This document shows, piece by piece, positions 12,665-22,830 of a DNA stretch of 64,000 nucleotides (positions within the stretch are counted from its first letter, which is position 1; each line of letters starts with the position of its first letter). Source of the stretch: Monodelphis domestica (taxonomy: Eukaryota > Chordata > Mammalia > Didelphimorphia > Didelphidae); the NCBI RefSeq assembly GCF_027887165.1, contig NC_077230.1, forward strand, positions 33,307,351 to 33,371,350, in the 5' to 3' direction. A model generated the notes under the pieces. That model was given only the letters and a program-made list of their open reading frames with translations, was not told where the DNA came from and ran no database searches. Made by a program: the position numbers and the translations under genes.

Positions 12665-12848
12665 TTACTTTTAGTGCTGGAAAGGACTTTGAACATCATC
12701 TAGTCCCACTGTCTCATTCTATTGAGGAGGAAAACGAGTTTTAGAGGTTAAATGACTTGTCTGAGGTGACATTTATAGAGCTAGGATTTGAACAAAAATC
12801 CTCAAATTTCTCATCTACTATTTTTCTTCTATGCCATTGCCTATTTAA
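12665..12848 (-). mobile_element. MIR/THER-type SINE, minus strand
   Basis: Antisense MIR layout: a GGAAAGGACTTTGAACATCATC-like start, a GAGGAGGAAAACGAG stretch, TTAAATGACTTGTCTGAGGTGAC core, and GCTAGGATTTGAAC. Old and diverged. Confidence 0.65.
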
Positions 12849-13552
12849 GGACAGTGTGAACACCTAAGAATCATCTATAGATTCAAAGACAAAGGAAAAA
12901 TGGTATGGTTGTACAGATACTAAAGCAGTTTTTAAAAAGTAGGGAGAGATGGTTTTATTCAATAAGAATTTTATCACCGGTATCTAGAGATCTTACCAGA
13001 AAAGTGAAGATCTTTTCCTTTTATCCTTTTGCTCTTGTATATTCTTCTCTCCATATAGGAAGTAAGGATAATTCAGTGAGTAAAACACTAAAAAATGACC
13101 TAATGGCATTTGCCAGAGACAACTGGCTTCTGTCACTGGTGAATTCTGAAGTGGAGAAACAAGATCATTGTATTAGGAGCCACGAGTAATGAAGTCTCAG
13201 ACCATCTTGGTGGCTATTCTCTTTGGGACTTATTTTTCCCACTTACAAAATGAGGATCGCCAATATTCCTACTAATACTAACCATTTATGATCTTTACCA
13301 AGGGATTATTTAGTTCTTCTGTGGCAATTAAACACAAAAAGGTGGATTTTTTCAAATAAAATACTAATTAGCCAGTAAAATGTTTGATAAGGCTTATGTC
13401 AACTTACCAGTCATAATAATGATTCCCAGCATAAACACACCAGCCAAGGAGGTGCATTGCTGCACTCAAACTGTTCATCACCAGTATTTGCTCTTCTAGG
13501 CTCCAGCCTTCTAAGCCTAGGCTCAGTACCTGAATAACTAATCTCTTAGAGA
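12849..13552. other. No gene recognised
   Basis: Holds a 94-codon open frame at 12905-13189 (plus) with no motif that I recognise and no splice context. I treat it as chance. Confidence 0.45.
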
Positions 13553-13930
13553 CAACTGAGCGACCCTCAAAGAGTTCTGGGAGTCACAATATAAAGCAAG
13601 AGACAAAGAGGAAAAAATTTAGATACCATTTTCTAGGAGTTGGGCTGCAAAAGGGAGGAGAGATATGGAATTATAGTTTGAAGGGATGGTTGGGTTAAAT
13701 AAAGGACTTTTATGAATGGGCATATTTGTGGTCAGCAGAAAATGAGTCAGCAGATCCGGAGACAATGAAGATGTTCATAGGAACCCTTAAAAACCTTTGC
13801 TTATCTGAAGTCTCCCACACTTTCTATTTTCTTCTGACTTCTTCAGAAGATTGCTCCCACAATTACCTCTAATCTTCATTGAGTCCAACTCCTAGAAAAT
13901 GGTATCTAAATTTTTTTCGTCTTTTTCTCC

Positions 13931-14035
13931 TTATATTTCAGTCCATTGGAACATAGTGTCATCACTCCACTGAAATTAATCTCTGAAATGACTAGTGATC
14001 CTTTAAATTTTCAAAAGCCAATTTACCTTGGAATT
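13931..14035 (+). mobile_element. Small L2-like LINE fragment, plus strand
   Basis: The phrase around 13958-14010 parallels the L2 reverse-transcriptase region at 16750-16800 (CTGAAATTAA then ACTA(G/A)TGATC). It sits between the two pieces of the right arm of the inverted repeat. Confidence 0.4.
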
Positions 14036-14640
14036 ATTGTCTCTTCACTCAGTATCTGTCTGATGTTGTTGTTGGTTGTCTCTTGAACTGAGGATGACGA
14101 TTGTCTTTGTGCGTTTTTGTGCACAAAGACACCTGTGCATGAAGATTTAAGTGGAAAAGTCGATGCACAGAGACAGTCCCACTCTCTTGGCGTTGGAAGC
14201 CTGGGTCCATTGGCACGAAAAGTCGTTACACCTGGAGACTTCCTCAGCTGCATTGGATGGTCGTGTTGTCTTTTGTGCTCCATCACGCCCTAAGCACTCC
14301 ACAGTGCCTTGCTGCATCACCATCTCAGCCATTGAACCTTCTTGTTGGTTCCGCCTGTTCCGCCAAAGCAGTCTTCACATGCTGGGTGAGCAAAGCCCTA
14401 GTTCACCAGGGGTCAATGTCGACCCGATGGCTACCCTCACAAGGTTTAGCTGGCCTGTCGAAGCCGTTGCCCGGGGTGTGGCCACTGCCCCATGCTAGCA
14501 GCTACTAGGAGCCACAAGTGAGAGCTGGGTGTCAGGTGGGGGTCAGAGGCTGGAGAGCTGCCCTAGAAGGGCACGACAAGCCCTCCATACCAGAGATATT
14601 ACCCCTCCCTGAGCACCCCATACACCCCTCTCCCATACAC
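14036..14640 (-). mobile_element. RTE-mobilised SINE (RTESINE1-like) or RTE 3' end, minus strand
   Basis: GC-richer than its surroundings (CpG sites such as those at 14220-14480). Its 3' end on the minus strand carries 19 bases (14098-14116) identical to the 3' part of the RTE-like LINE at 6852-6870, followed by a CAACAACA trinucleotide-like tail at about 14065-14080. Sharing only the 3' end fits a SINE mobilised by that LINE. Upstream sequence shows no reverse transcriptase. It may be a SINE of about 600 bases or the LINE's own 3' untranslated region. Confidence 0.6.
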
Positions 14641-14770
14641 CTCTATGTCTGATAGACAACCTTTATATATAGTACATATAAAACATTCTCTATACTATGT
14701 ACCATCAATTACCTGTGCTCTTGCTTTATATTGTGACTCCCAGAACTCTTTGAGGGTCGCTCAGTTGGCT

Positions 14771-14797
14771 CTTTTTACTCCTAGTAGGAGTAAAAAG
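14771..14797. repeat. 27-base perfect palindrome
   Basis: Two 13-base arms (CTTTTTACTCCTA and its complement) around a single central G. It lies four bases beyond the outer end of the inverted repeat at 13553-14767, so the two may be linked. It could fold as a hairpin. Confidence 0.8.
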
Positions 14798-14799
14798 AA

Positions 14800-15440
14800 G
14801 TTGTTTTGCTACAATGAGGGTCAAGTTGAGATTACATTTTATCAGTCACCTTTATAACCCATCAAGATCCTTTTGCTGGAGTCTTTCTAACTCATTGCAG
14901 TTCACTAGTTTTCCTTTTTCAAAGAGTTCAGTAATAATTCAGTCTTCTTCTCCACCCAAACATCTTGCCTCATACTTGATACCTCAATATATGTCAAAAA
15001 TCCCCTATATGACCCTGACTCCACACAGTTCACCAGTTTTCTCGACTCTCTTGCCCTACCTTAATCTCTCGACATTAGTCTCCTATAGCAATGGCTGCAT
15101 CTTAAGGATCGAAAGGATGGAAACATCAATCATAACTGTTCTATCTGAGTAATCCAGAAATCAGAAATTCCTTTCAAGGAGCACAACTTTTTATCCTTTC
15201 CATATTTCCCATCTTCTTACTCATCCTAACCCTATTTTAAAAATTATCATCATGATCTCTGGTGCCTCAAGCTCTTCCTCTTCTCCAGTTCCATTACTCT
15301 AGCTGTATCTTCCCTTTTTTGACTTAACAGTTTTGACCCTATTACTGACCAGTTCATCTCTACACTACCCAATGCCTTTGATTACCTTTCCTTTCTTGTT
15401 TTATAATTAGTTACATATTGTCAAATCTCAATCCTGGTTG
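14800..15440. other. No gene recognised; possible old LINE sequence
   Basis: Pyrimidine-rich on the plus strand, with loose resemblance to the upstream part of L2 ORF2. If so it would be the 5' part of the L2 at 16.3-17.5 kb, split by the LTR at 15.4-16.2 kb. Weak. Confidence 0.25.
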
Positions 15441-15444
15441 AAAC

Positions 15445-16195
15445 TGTAATATTTATTGGGAAAGGAAATAGGAAGATTTGGAAAACAGGGGGATAATGGG
15501 GGGTTTGTATGGGATAATGAGGAGTTAAGGGGAGAGAGGGTATATTGCTTGGTGAGGCAAGGGAGGGAGATGCCCCCTGCTGAGAGTAAACAGCAGGGGT
15601 CCAATAAGGACGGTTTGTCTTTGAATGACTGAAACTGAAGTTCAGCTCCCTCTATGACCAGAAAGATAGTCCACTTATCTGACTGTGAATTTAATAATAT
15701 AAAGTTTAATAATCCAGTTGGGATTGGAGTTTTTCTCAGCTTCAGACCTGAGGCCAGGCCCCAGAGGCTGGTGGAAAGTTTGTCCCACTCCCGTCTACTC
15801 TCGTTGTTCTAATTCAGAATCTTAGCAGTACACAGAAAGCAAACAAGAACAATTCTAACCTTTAGAAGCCTGTGTCTTTGGGCTGAACCAAGAAGAGCAT
15901 GCCACTCCAGACTGGGCTGAACAAGCTCCTCTCTCCTCTGACACCCGCAAGCCAGTCCCACCCGGCAGGAAGGAAGTGCTAGTCACCAGACCCAATTGCC
16001 ACTCCCGGCAGGAAGGAAGTGCTAGTCACAAGACCCAACTGCCACTCTCAGTTGGCCCTTCCCCCACACAAACTGTTAGTCTAGTTTCCTTTCCACAAAA
16101 CTCAGTATAGGTCTTCTCTGCTTCTTGCATGTGGCTCTCCCACCTCGGCCTACAAAACTAGTGTTATCTGATATCAATAGGATCCTCATAGCTGC
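15445..16195 (-). mobile_element. Endogenous-retrovirus LTR, apparently solo, minus strand
   Basis: A GC-richer island with LTR character. It has a 43-base tandem duplication (15961-16003 and 16004-16046, two mismatches), as is common for enhancers in the U3 part of LTRs. An AT-rich polyadenylation-like zone lies at 15690-15720 on the minus strand. No coding parts adjoin it. Ends are approximate, and no target duplication is certain. Confidence 0.55.
15961..16046. repeat. 43-base tandem duplication within LTR
   Basis: Two head-to-tail copies of a 43-base unit starting CCCGGCAGGAAGGAAG, differing at two positions. Contains a GGAA core, a common ETS-type motif. Confidence 0.9.
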
Positions 16196-16299
16196 ATGGT
16201 AATCTTATTTTTCTTTCCTTTTTCTCTGTCATACTCTTGATATTAGTTATTCCAATTTTTTTCTTCTCACTTCAAATTCCCTATATTATCTCCTTTCCA

Positions 16300-17510
16300 T
16301 ACCTCTTCAATGAAGAATTCCCTTTTCCTACTGTACTGAAAAATTAAAAGCCTTCCATTTTGAACTCCTTTTCTATTATTATTTATTCCTCAAATCCCTT
16401 TTGTTTATTTTATTAATTCCACCCTTTTTGCTTCCTTTCTTATCAACTCCCAGAAAAAAGTAACACTTTGTATAAAGTCTAATCTTTCACTGGTGTTTTT
16501 GATCTTATTTCCTCCTGTATCCTTTGGAAGCTTGTATCTATAACAATTCTCTTTCTCTCATCTGTCATTTTTTTGTACCTGCTCACTCTTTTCCTGAAGA
16601 TGACAAATATGTCTAGGTCTCCTCTCTATTGTAAAAGTCTTTCACATCCTTTTATCTGACATTCTGTGACTCTTCTTTCATAGGTGAATTCCTAGAAAAG
16701 ATAATTTATAGCCATTGCTTCCTTACTGATCCATATTGATCACTGTTTGACTGAAATTAACCTCTCCAAAATTACTAATGATCTAATTGCAAAATTGGGC
16801 TCTTCTCATTCTTCACCTCTCTGTAGTTTTTTAGCATTCTTAACCACAATCTATTCCTTAGTACTTTTAGCTCCCTTGACAGAAGTCAAGAAGAAACAAC
16901 ACTGCTCTGCCTTAATTCTTGAACTACTTATCTGAACACTCCTTATTCTCTTTTATTTGATCATCTGTCTATCTTCCATTAATGAGGGCTGTATCTCTTG
17001 TTTCTATCTTAAAACATCCCTCTACAGTCTTAGTGAGCTCACCATTTTGATGCCAATGACTTCCAAATTATGCATCTTTAGATAATCTTTCACATATACT
17101 ACCCATATCGCCAAATGCCTTGTGGAAATCTCCTTTTGGATGTCTCATAGGCATCTCAAGCACAACATGTACAAAATATAACTCATATTTTCCCCTAACC
17201 CCATTCCTCTTCTGTCCATGTCATTTCTATGAATGGCATCACTATTCTACCATTCTCCTAGGTTTGCAATCTCATGGTGATTCTTGACTTCTTCCTCTCT
17301 TCCTTATCCCATTATCTAATCAGTTGCTAAGTTATATCTATTATGACCCAACAACAACCCTAAATGAATATTCTATCTATAAACACAGACTCAACCTCAT
17401 GTTTGCCCTATCTTCCCCACCATAGATTCATCCTGCACACTATTAAATTAATATTTTTAACAAAGTCACAGGTATGACTATTTCATTCCACTACTGAAAA
17501 CATTTTAATG
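16300..17510 (+). mobile_element. L2-type (CR1 clade) LINE fragment, plus strand
   Basis: Translation at 16747-16860 resembles L2 reverse transcriptase around motif A (TNDL.. then a run of Leu and Ser). The stretch at 17260-17300 reads like the L2 thumb region (a GVILDSSLS-like phrase). Positions 17100-17180 and 17470-17505 match the L2 order between these. Many stops. The 5' limit is uncertain. Confidence 0.6.
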
Positions 17511-17565
17511 TTGTTTTCAAATAAACAATATAATGTATAAAACAATAATGTTGTTTTCAAATAAA
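17506..17565. repeat. Short tandem duplication, 40-base period
   Basis: The 20 bases at 17506-17525 recur exactly at 17546-17565. It probably arose by slippage or a small duplication at the end of the L2 fragment. Confidence 0.8.
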
Positions 17566-17569
17566 GTAG

Positions 17570-18035
17570 AATACAAAAAAGTACAAGTTTTGAAAATTAG
17601 TTTCAGATAAGTTTTGCTGATTGCCTTACATCCTCATTACATATGTTCTTAAATACTGAAATCAGAATTGGCTAACTAGACAGAAACAGGAAATCATGTT
17701 TAGCAAATTAAATCTTAATCTGACATTTTCTTAGGTAAAGATCCAGTTGTTATTCTGTTGTTATGAAATCTCTGAAGATAATGAATTTTGGGAATTATTT
17801 CCATTACTGGTTGACTTCAACTAAAATATATTCAGCTAATGTGTAGTTTCTCAGAGAGGTATCGTCATTGAGCTAAACCATAAGAAGCAATGAAACCTGG
17901 AGACTGGACTGTAAATGTAAAGAGACTGGAAATGTAAAGCCACTTCTCTGGCTATGAAAGTAGCATGGTGGAGAACAATCTCAAGAAATCCAATTCATAA
18001 TTTTTTTTATTAAATTCAGGAAAACCAAACCAAAC
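17570..18035. other. No gene recognised
   Basis: AT-rich, no repeat end or exon seen. Confidence 0.4.
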
Positions 18036-18036
18036 C

Positions 18037-18037
<1 letters not shown>

Positions 18038-18086
<49 letters not shown>
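18038..18086. repeat. CA dinucleotide microsatellite
   Basis: About 24 uninterrupted CA units, preceded by two ACCAA-like units. Confidence 0.97.
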
Positions 18087-18087
<1 letters not shown>

Positions 18088-18369
18088 CCAGGCAAAGTAT
18101 ATGTACCACTAAAAACAAAAATAAGTGAGGGAACAGAAAAGTTCAATTATGGTTTAGGAAAGAATCTTGTTTAGAGCTAACTATGAAGGGTCACCTCCCT
18201 ACTTGGAATCATTGTAGAAGGGTCATTTCAATGGGATGATGTGCTTGAAAAAATCAAGAAAAAGAAACTATACAGTTCGATGTCATAAACATTTTCCAGA
18301 CTGGTCAGGAACAGAAGACACATCCAGAAATCCCTCAGAGAGGAAATACATGATCGAGTATAAAATGAT

Positions 18370-18545
18370 GTGGAATTTGGAGCTAAAGGATCTGGTACAA
18401 ATGACAATTCTGCTATTTTCCCTCTGTGTCAACTTTGGGCAAATTGCTTAATCCTTTTTTGGGTCTCAGTCTCCTCATCTTTAGAGTGATGTGATTAAAG
18501 TTAGATAATCTTGAAGGACCCCTCTAATTTTAAATGAAAGATTCT
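18370..18545 (+). mobile_element. MIR-type SINE, plus strand
   Basis: MIR layout: TTTGGGCAAATTGCTTAATCC core, TCAGTCTCCTCATCTTTAGAGTG, then a GATAATCTTGAAGGACCCCTCTAA-like end. Old. Confidence 0.65.
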
Positions 18546-19640
18546 GAGATTTGCTTGAAACTTGTAAGGATTTTAAATATTCAGATATGACCATTGAACC
18601 CACACACAGACCTTTTCATACTTTCATGTTTTCATTCAGCTGACTATTCTCAGATAAACTAATTGCACATTTCAGTTAAAACTAAAACAAGATACAAAAA
18701 GGTCATCTGGAAGAAACAGTCATTTCAAAAGCTATTAGATAAATATTTTTGACAATCTAACACAGTATTTTTAAAGTTACAGAATTTTTTTTTTTAAAAC
18801 GAGGCATCAATTTTAGTTTAAAAGTATTCATCAAGTAGAGTTTTTCTGGAATTATTTCTGCATTTATCAATGATTTAGGAAGGAAAAAATGAAATCAGAA
18901 AAATTACAACTTGAGAAAAGTTAGAATAATTTTATTCCACTTTTATTATTTATACAATGGTAGAATGTACTTGTGCTCTAGCACTAAAAAAATGAAGAAA
19001 CACATGAGAAAAAAAAACACATGTCATTTAGAAAAAATTATATGGAGTACATACAGTTATTCCTCTGGGATGCCTTCATTACATATTACATTACATATTA
19101 CACTTCAGAGGCAAACAAAACTTTAATATCATTCTCTTACATCTTATAATCTATTGCCTATTATAGTTAACATTTTTGTTTCCTTGTTTAGGACACATGT
19201 GTTACCCTTAGGCTCCCTCTAGACTCATGAAATTAAAAATTTAAATTCCTTTTGTTCAAGGACTATATCCTATCTTTTTCATGTCCTCTCTCTCCATTGA
19301 GAATTTTACTTACAGTAAGCATTCAGTAAACATGAATGGTCATTCTCCAATTTTGGAATCATTTTTTTTCCCTGTTTCAACTACTACCTGCTCTACTTCT
19401 AATTATAGAGATTCAACCAAATCTAAACCATCTTTCAGCTCTTTAACCTGCTTGATCCCTGCAAAGGGTGGATGAATATATAGATAAGGCACAAATACTC
19501 ACCTAATCTCACACCTATTTTCCATTCTTTTAGAATCTAAAATGATGGAGCAATTAAAAAAGAGAAAAACAAGACATTCCTGAATATATGCAAAATAATT
19601 TCTGTATTTTTCTTTCTTTTATAACAATATAATAAAAAAT
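18546..19640. other. No gene recognised
   Basis: AT-rich. A faint L2 3'-end-like phrase occurs at about 19300-19345 (CAGTAAGCATTCAGTAAACATGAATG), otherwise nothing supported. Confidence 0.4.
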
Positions 19641-19649
19641 TGCTGTTAG

Positions 19650-20165
19650 TAACTTTTGTGACGAAGGGATCACTATCCATTCTAGCCCTCACAACCAACA
19701 ACAGCCAACCAACTACCACCACTGGGATAGGCAAAGTAGCCTACCTGATACAGCAAGCCATTCTGAAGAATAAACAAGTCAAAGTGTTCCAGGATACCCA
19801 AACAACTGCCACCATCTTGTCCATCACTTCCCCACAAAACAAGGACTCCATGCCTAAGAGTCCTAGGAATAGAAGTGAAAACTCTATAGATCACCATCCC
19901 TTCTAGGATAACCTACAACCAAAGCCATCAAGGGAAGGTAATGACACAGCTTTTTTGGAGAAAAAGCTCACCAGCTCCTCCACTCTTGACACTAAGTATC
20001 AACCAACTGCCACTCATGGGCAGTTAAGCAAGATTCCCAGGAATGGTGGTCCCCAAAATACCAGGTGGAAAAATGTTAGCCATCATCCCTACTCCTACCA
20101 CAACTCCAGTTCCCAACTAACTGCCATTTCTGGGCTAGGCAAGGCAAGATGGCTGAAGCAGTAAT
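19650..20165 (+). repeat. Degenerate repeated units upstream of retroviral gag
   Basis: A phrase of the form CAAC(C/T)AACT(A/G)CCA followed by GGGC(A/T)AGGCAA and CTGA..CAG occurs near 19705, 19997 and 20115, with Pro/Thr/Ser-rich surroundings. It is more CA-rich than its flanks. It lies just upstream of the gag-like sequence and may be leader or LTR sequence of that retrovirus. Confidence 0.4.
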
Positions 20166-20849
20166 ATTCACTGAGGATGAGACAGTTTACTCCCAATCAT
20201 TTCACTATTTTCATTTCCCCTCAGAGCCAAGTGGAGAAAACCTAGGAGCTTGTGTCCAAGAACCCTAGAACTAGTAGCAGCTCCCAAATGTTCAGTCTTA
20301 ATTCTAGGACCTCTCCTTTCTCCCCCATTAGTCCAGTGTGTGAAATAGAATTATGTCTATTATTCTCAGAATATTATTCTAGCATTCTAAGCTTACTGGA
20401 CAGCTCAGGCAGAATGAGCTGGGACTAGGTCTGTTCTAGGAACAGGAACCCCATTCCCATGAGAGCATTTGTGTTGATGAACTCATTCAAGTGGTTTGGG
20501 GCTGAATTGCCGACAAAGGTGGTCAGCAAAGGTTGTTTCAGAGTGCTAGAAATTACAATCCTAGAGATAAATGAAGATTAAATGTAGGGAAGATGGATCA
20601 GAAACACTCAAGAAAGAATTGCAGCAGAAAAGAAGTATAGCTGAGATCCCCCAAGACAGCTCTTTAGGGATCAGATTACAATCCTGGGATGATTCATCTA
20701 CATATACACATTTTGATATGAAGACATTTGTAAAATTTTGCTGTCTCAACTGAACTGAGATGCCCCTAGATAATGGTGATGTGTTTTGCCTGGATTTATC
20801 CCCTATTTGGAGGATAGAGTGAGTCAATTGTAGAACCTTTATGTGAGTT

Positions 20850-22830
20850 CAAAACAGCGTAGAAATGAGGAATAATGTGCATAGGCTGCCCTCTGACGTC
20901 CAGAGGTGGGAACGTTTGCTTTAAAGGAAAATAAGGAAAAAAGAACCTGCTATTCCTCAAGAATCAGAACCTTCACCTGAGTAGAATTTAACCTACCAGA
21001 GAAACTTACCACTGGGTGAAATAGTGAAACAATATCCATTGAGGAGAGGACAGGGAATTGGATGTGTTAATGCTCCCCTGAGTGGTTCTGATATGAGAAA
21101 CTTTAAGAGAGAGATGAAAAACCTGCTGGAAGGCCCAATTGGTCTGGCAAAGCAATTTAACCAATTTCTGGGACCAAGTATATGTACATGGACTGAACTG
21201 ATGCCAATTTTGGAGCACCTCTTTTCAGAGGAAGAACAGGGTCAGATAAAGCAAGTTGCTATGAAGGTCTGGGACCATAAGTATCCTGTAATCCAAAGTG
21301 GGCGGAGAGGCAAATAGAAATTCCCTCTCCAAGATCCAATTGGGATCACAATGATCAGGAGAATATGAGAGATCTTAAGAGAATTATTACTCAGGATATA
21401 CAAACAGCTGTGCCCCCAGAATCAGGACCTACATGAGCTATCTGAAGCCAAACAGGAGAGAGATGAAATCCTTACTGATTTTTTTTTAACTCTGAGCAAG
21501 ATGTGACTAATTCCTGGCCAGATAGTAGGAAGCTCTGGAAAGTGGAAGATTGATGAATGAGCCAAATAAGTTCTTACAAATAAGCCCAAGAAATATTTGT
21601 GACAATGAAAGAGAAGCTACAGCAGGAAGGACAATTTAGTAATGGAACGATTTCCAGAAAGAAAGGATGGAACAATCAATTTGGAAGGCCTCCAGAGTCT
21701 ATATGTGTCCCTCTTATGTGCTATTGCTGTGGAAAAGCAGGCTACTTGGGAAAGAATTGTCCCAAACAACAGAGAGAATCTCTCTCTCTCAGAGACTGAA
21801 GACAAAAGGAGTCAGAGACTGATGACTCCCAACTGGAGCTTTTGATAACATTGAAGGTGGGGAATCAGGAAGTGGAGTTTGCCTTCCTGATAGATATGAA
21901 TGCTGCTAGGTTAGCCCTTATTGTGCTGGCCCCAAGGGCTAAGCTTTGTAAAGTGAAACTTACTGTGTGACTGGGGTAAAAGGAGAAAAATTTCCTGTAC
22001 CTATGAACCAACCAATAATAATGAAATATGAGCAAGAGAAAATATCAGGGCAATTACAATTTGCAGAGAAGGAATGTCTAAATTCCATAAGGTGGAACTC
22101 AGAGGGACGAGAGAAATTCTCAGAACTGAAGAGGACTTTACAGTCCAGCTCAAGGATATGAAGTCTTGTTAGAGAAAGATGACCTAGTTCTGACATCAGA
22201 TTCCTATTTGACTCCTGCAATGTTTCTGTGCATAACCAGGAAGAAGAATCCTGAGGGGAAAAAAGAGAATTATTGCCTGGAAATGACATATTACCAGACT
22301 AAAGTGGGAAAGGATTGACAAGAGTCTCCCCTACCTGGGGAAATGAACCTATTTATAGATGAGTCCTCACAAGTTTTTGATGGAAAAAGGAGAAATGGAT
22401 ATGCTATGACTAATGTAAACAAAGCTGCTTAGTGAACAGAGGCCACCTCTCCAGAGGCTTGGTCAGCCAAAACCTGTGAATTATATGCACTCAACCAGGC
22501 TTTGAATATGTAGATGAGAATGGCCAAATTTCTAGCAAAGGGAAAAATTGTCTCATGTAGAACTATTGAATCAAGTGTTAACAAATTTACTGAGATCAAA
22601 ACAGCTGGCAAGAGTCAGTCAGGACACTGCTAGAATTGCTATCAGAGTTTTGCTTGAACATTTTAAGCCTAGAAATGGGCTTATAAAAAATATTGATTCC
22701 AATAATGGAGCTCATTTTACAACTAGGGTGTTGCAGGGAATAGCAAGAGCATTAGAAATTGACTGGGATTTTCATACCACATGGCACCCTCCTTTCTCAG
22801 GGAAGGTGGAGAGTTGAATCAAGAAATTAA
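20850..22830 (+). mobile_element. Endogenous retrovirus internal region, broken, class I-like
   Basis: Recognisable parts in order on the plus strand: a gag capsid-like segment (21024-21317), a CCHC zinc knuckle of nucleocapsid (about 21719-21763, CYCCGKAG then KNCP), a retroviral protease-like segment (about 21850-22020), an RNase H-like segment (about 22340-22520) and an integrase-core segment (about 22620-22815). A reverse-transcriptase core is not evident and env was not recognised. It is a fossil with many breaks. The LTR at 25.7-26.6 kb has the right orientation to be its 3' LTR, but that link is inference. Confidence 0.7.

Larger units (their letters stand above)
13553..14767. repeat. 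Long inverted repeat (foldback), right arm split
   Basis: The outer 47 bases, 13553-13599, are an exact reverse complement of 14721-14767. The next part of the left arm, about 13610-13643, matches the reverse complement of 13885-13919 almost exactly. So a left arm of about 91 bases has a right arm in two pieces, separated by about 790 bases (13931-14720). The loop, 13644-13884, has no coding frame. This could be a small non-autonomous DNA transposon with long terminal inverted repeats, or a recent local templated inversion. I see no transposase and no clear target duplication. Confidence 0.7.

Noticed and set aside
14151-14508. Frames of 83-115 codons in a GC-richer island, considered as a host exon
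   Set aside because: The island is the SINE or 3' region sharing its tail with the RTE-like LINE.
21617-21805. Minus-strand frame overlapping the zinc-knuckle region
   Set aside because: Shadow of the plus-strand gag sequence, which shows the CCHC motif.
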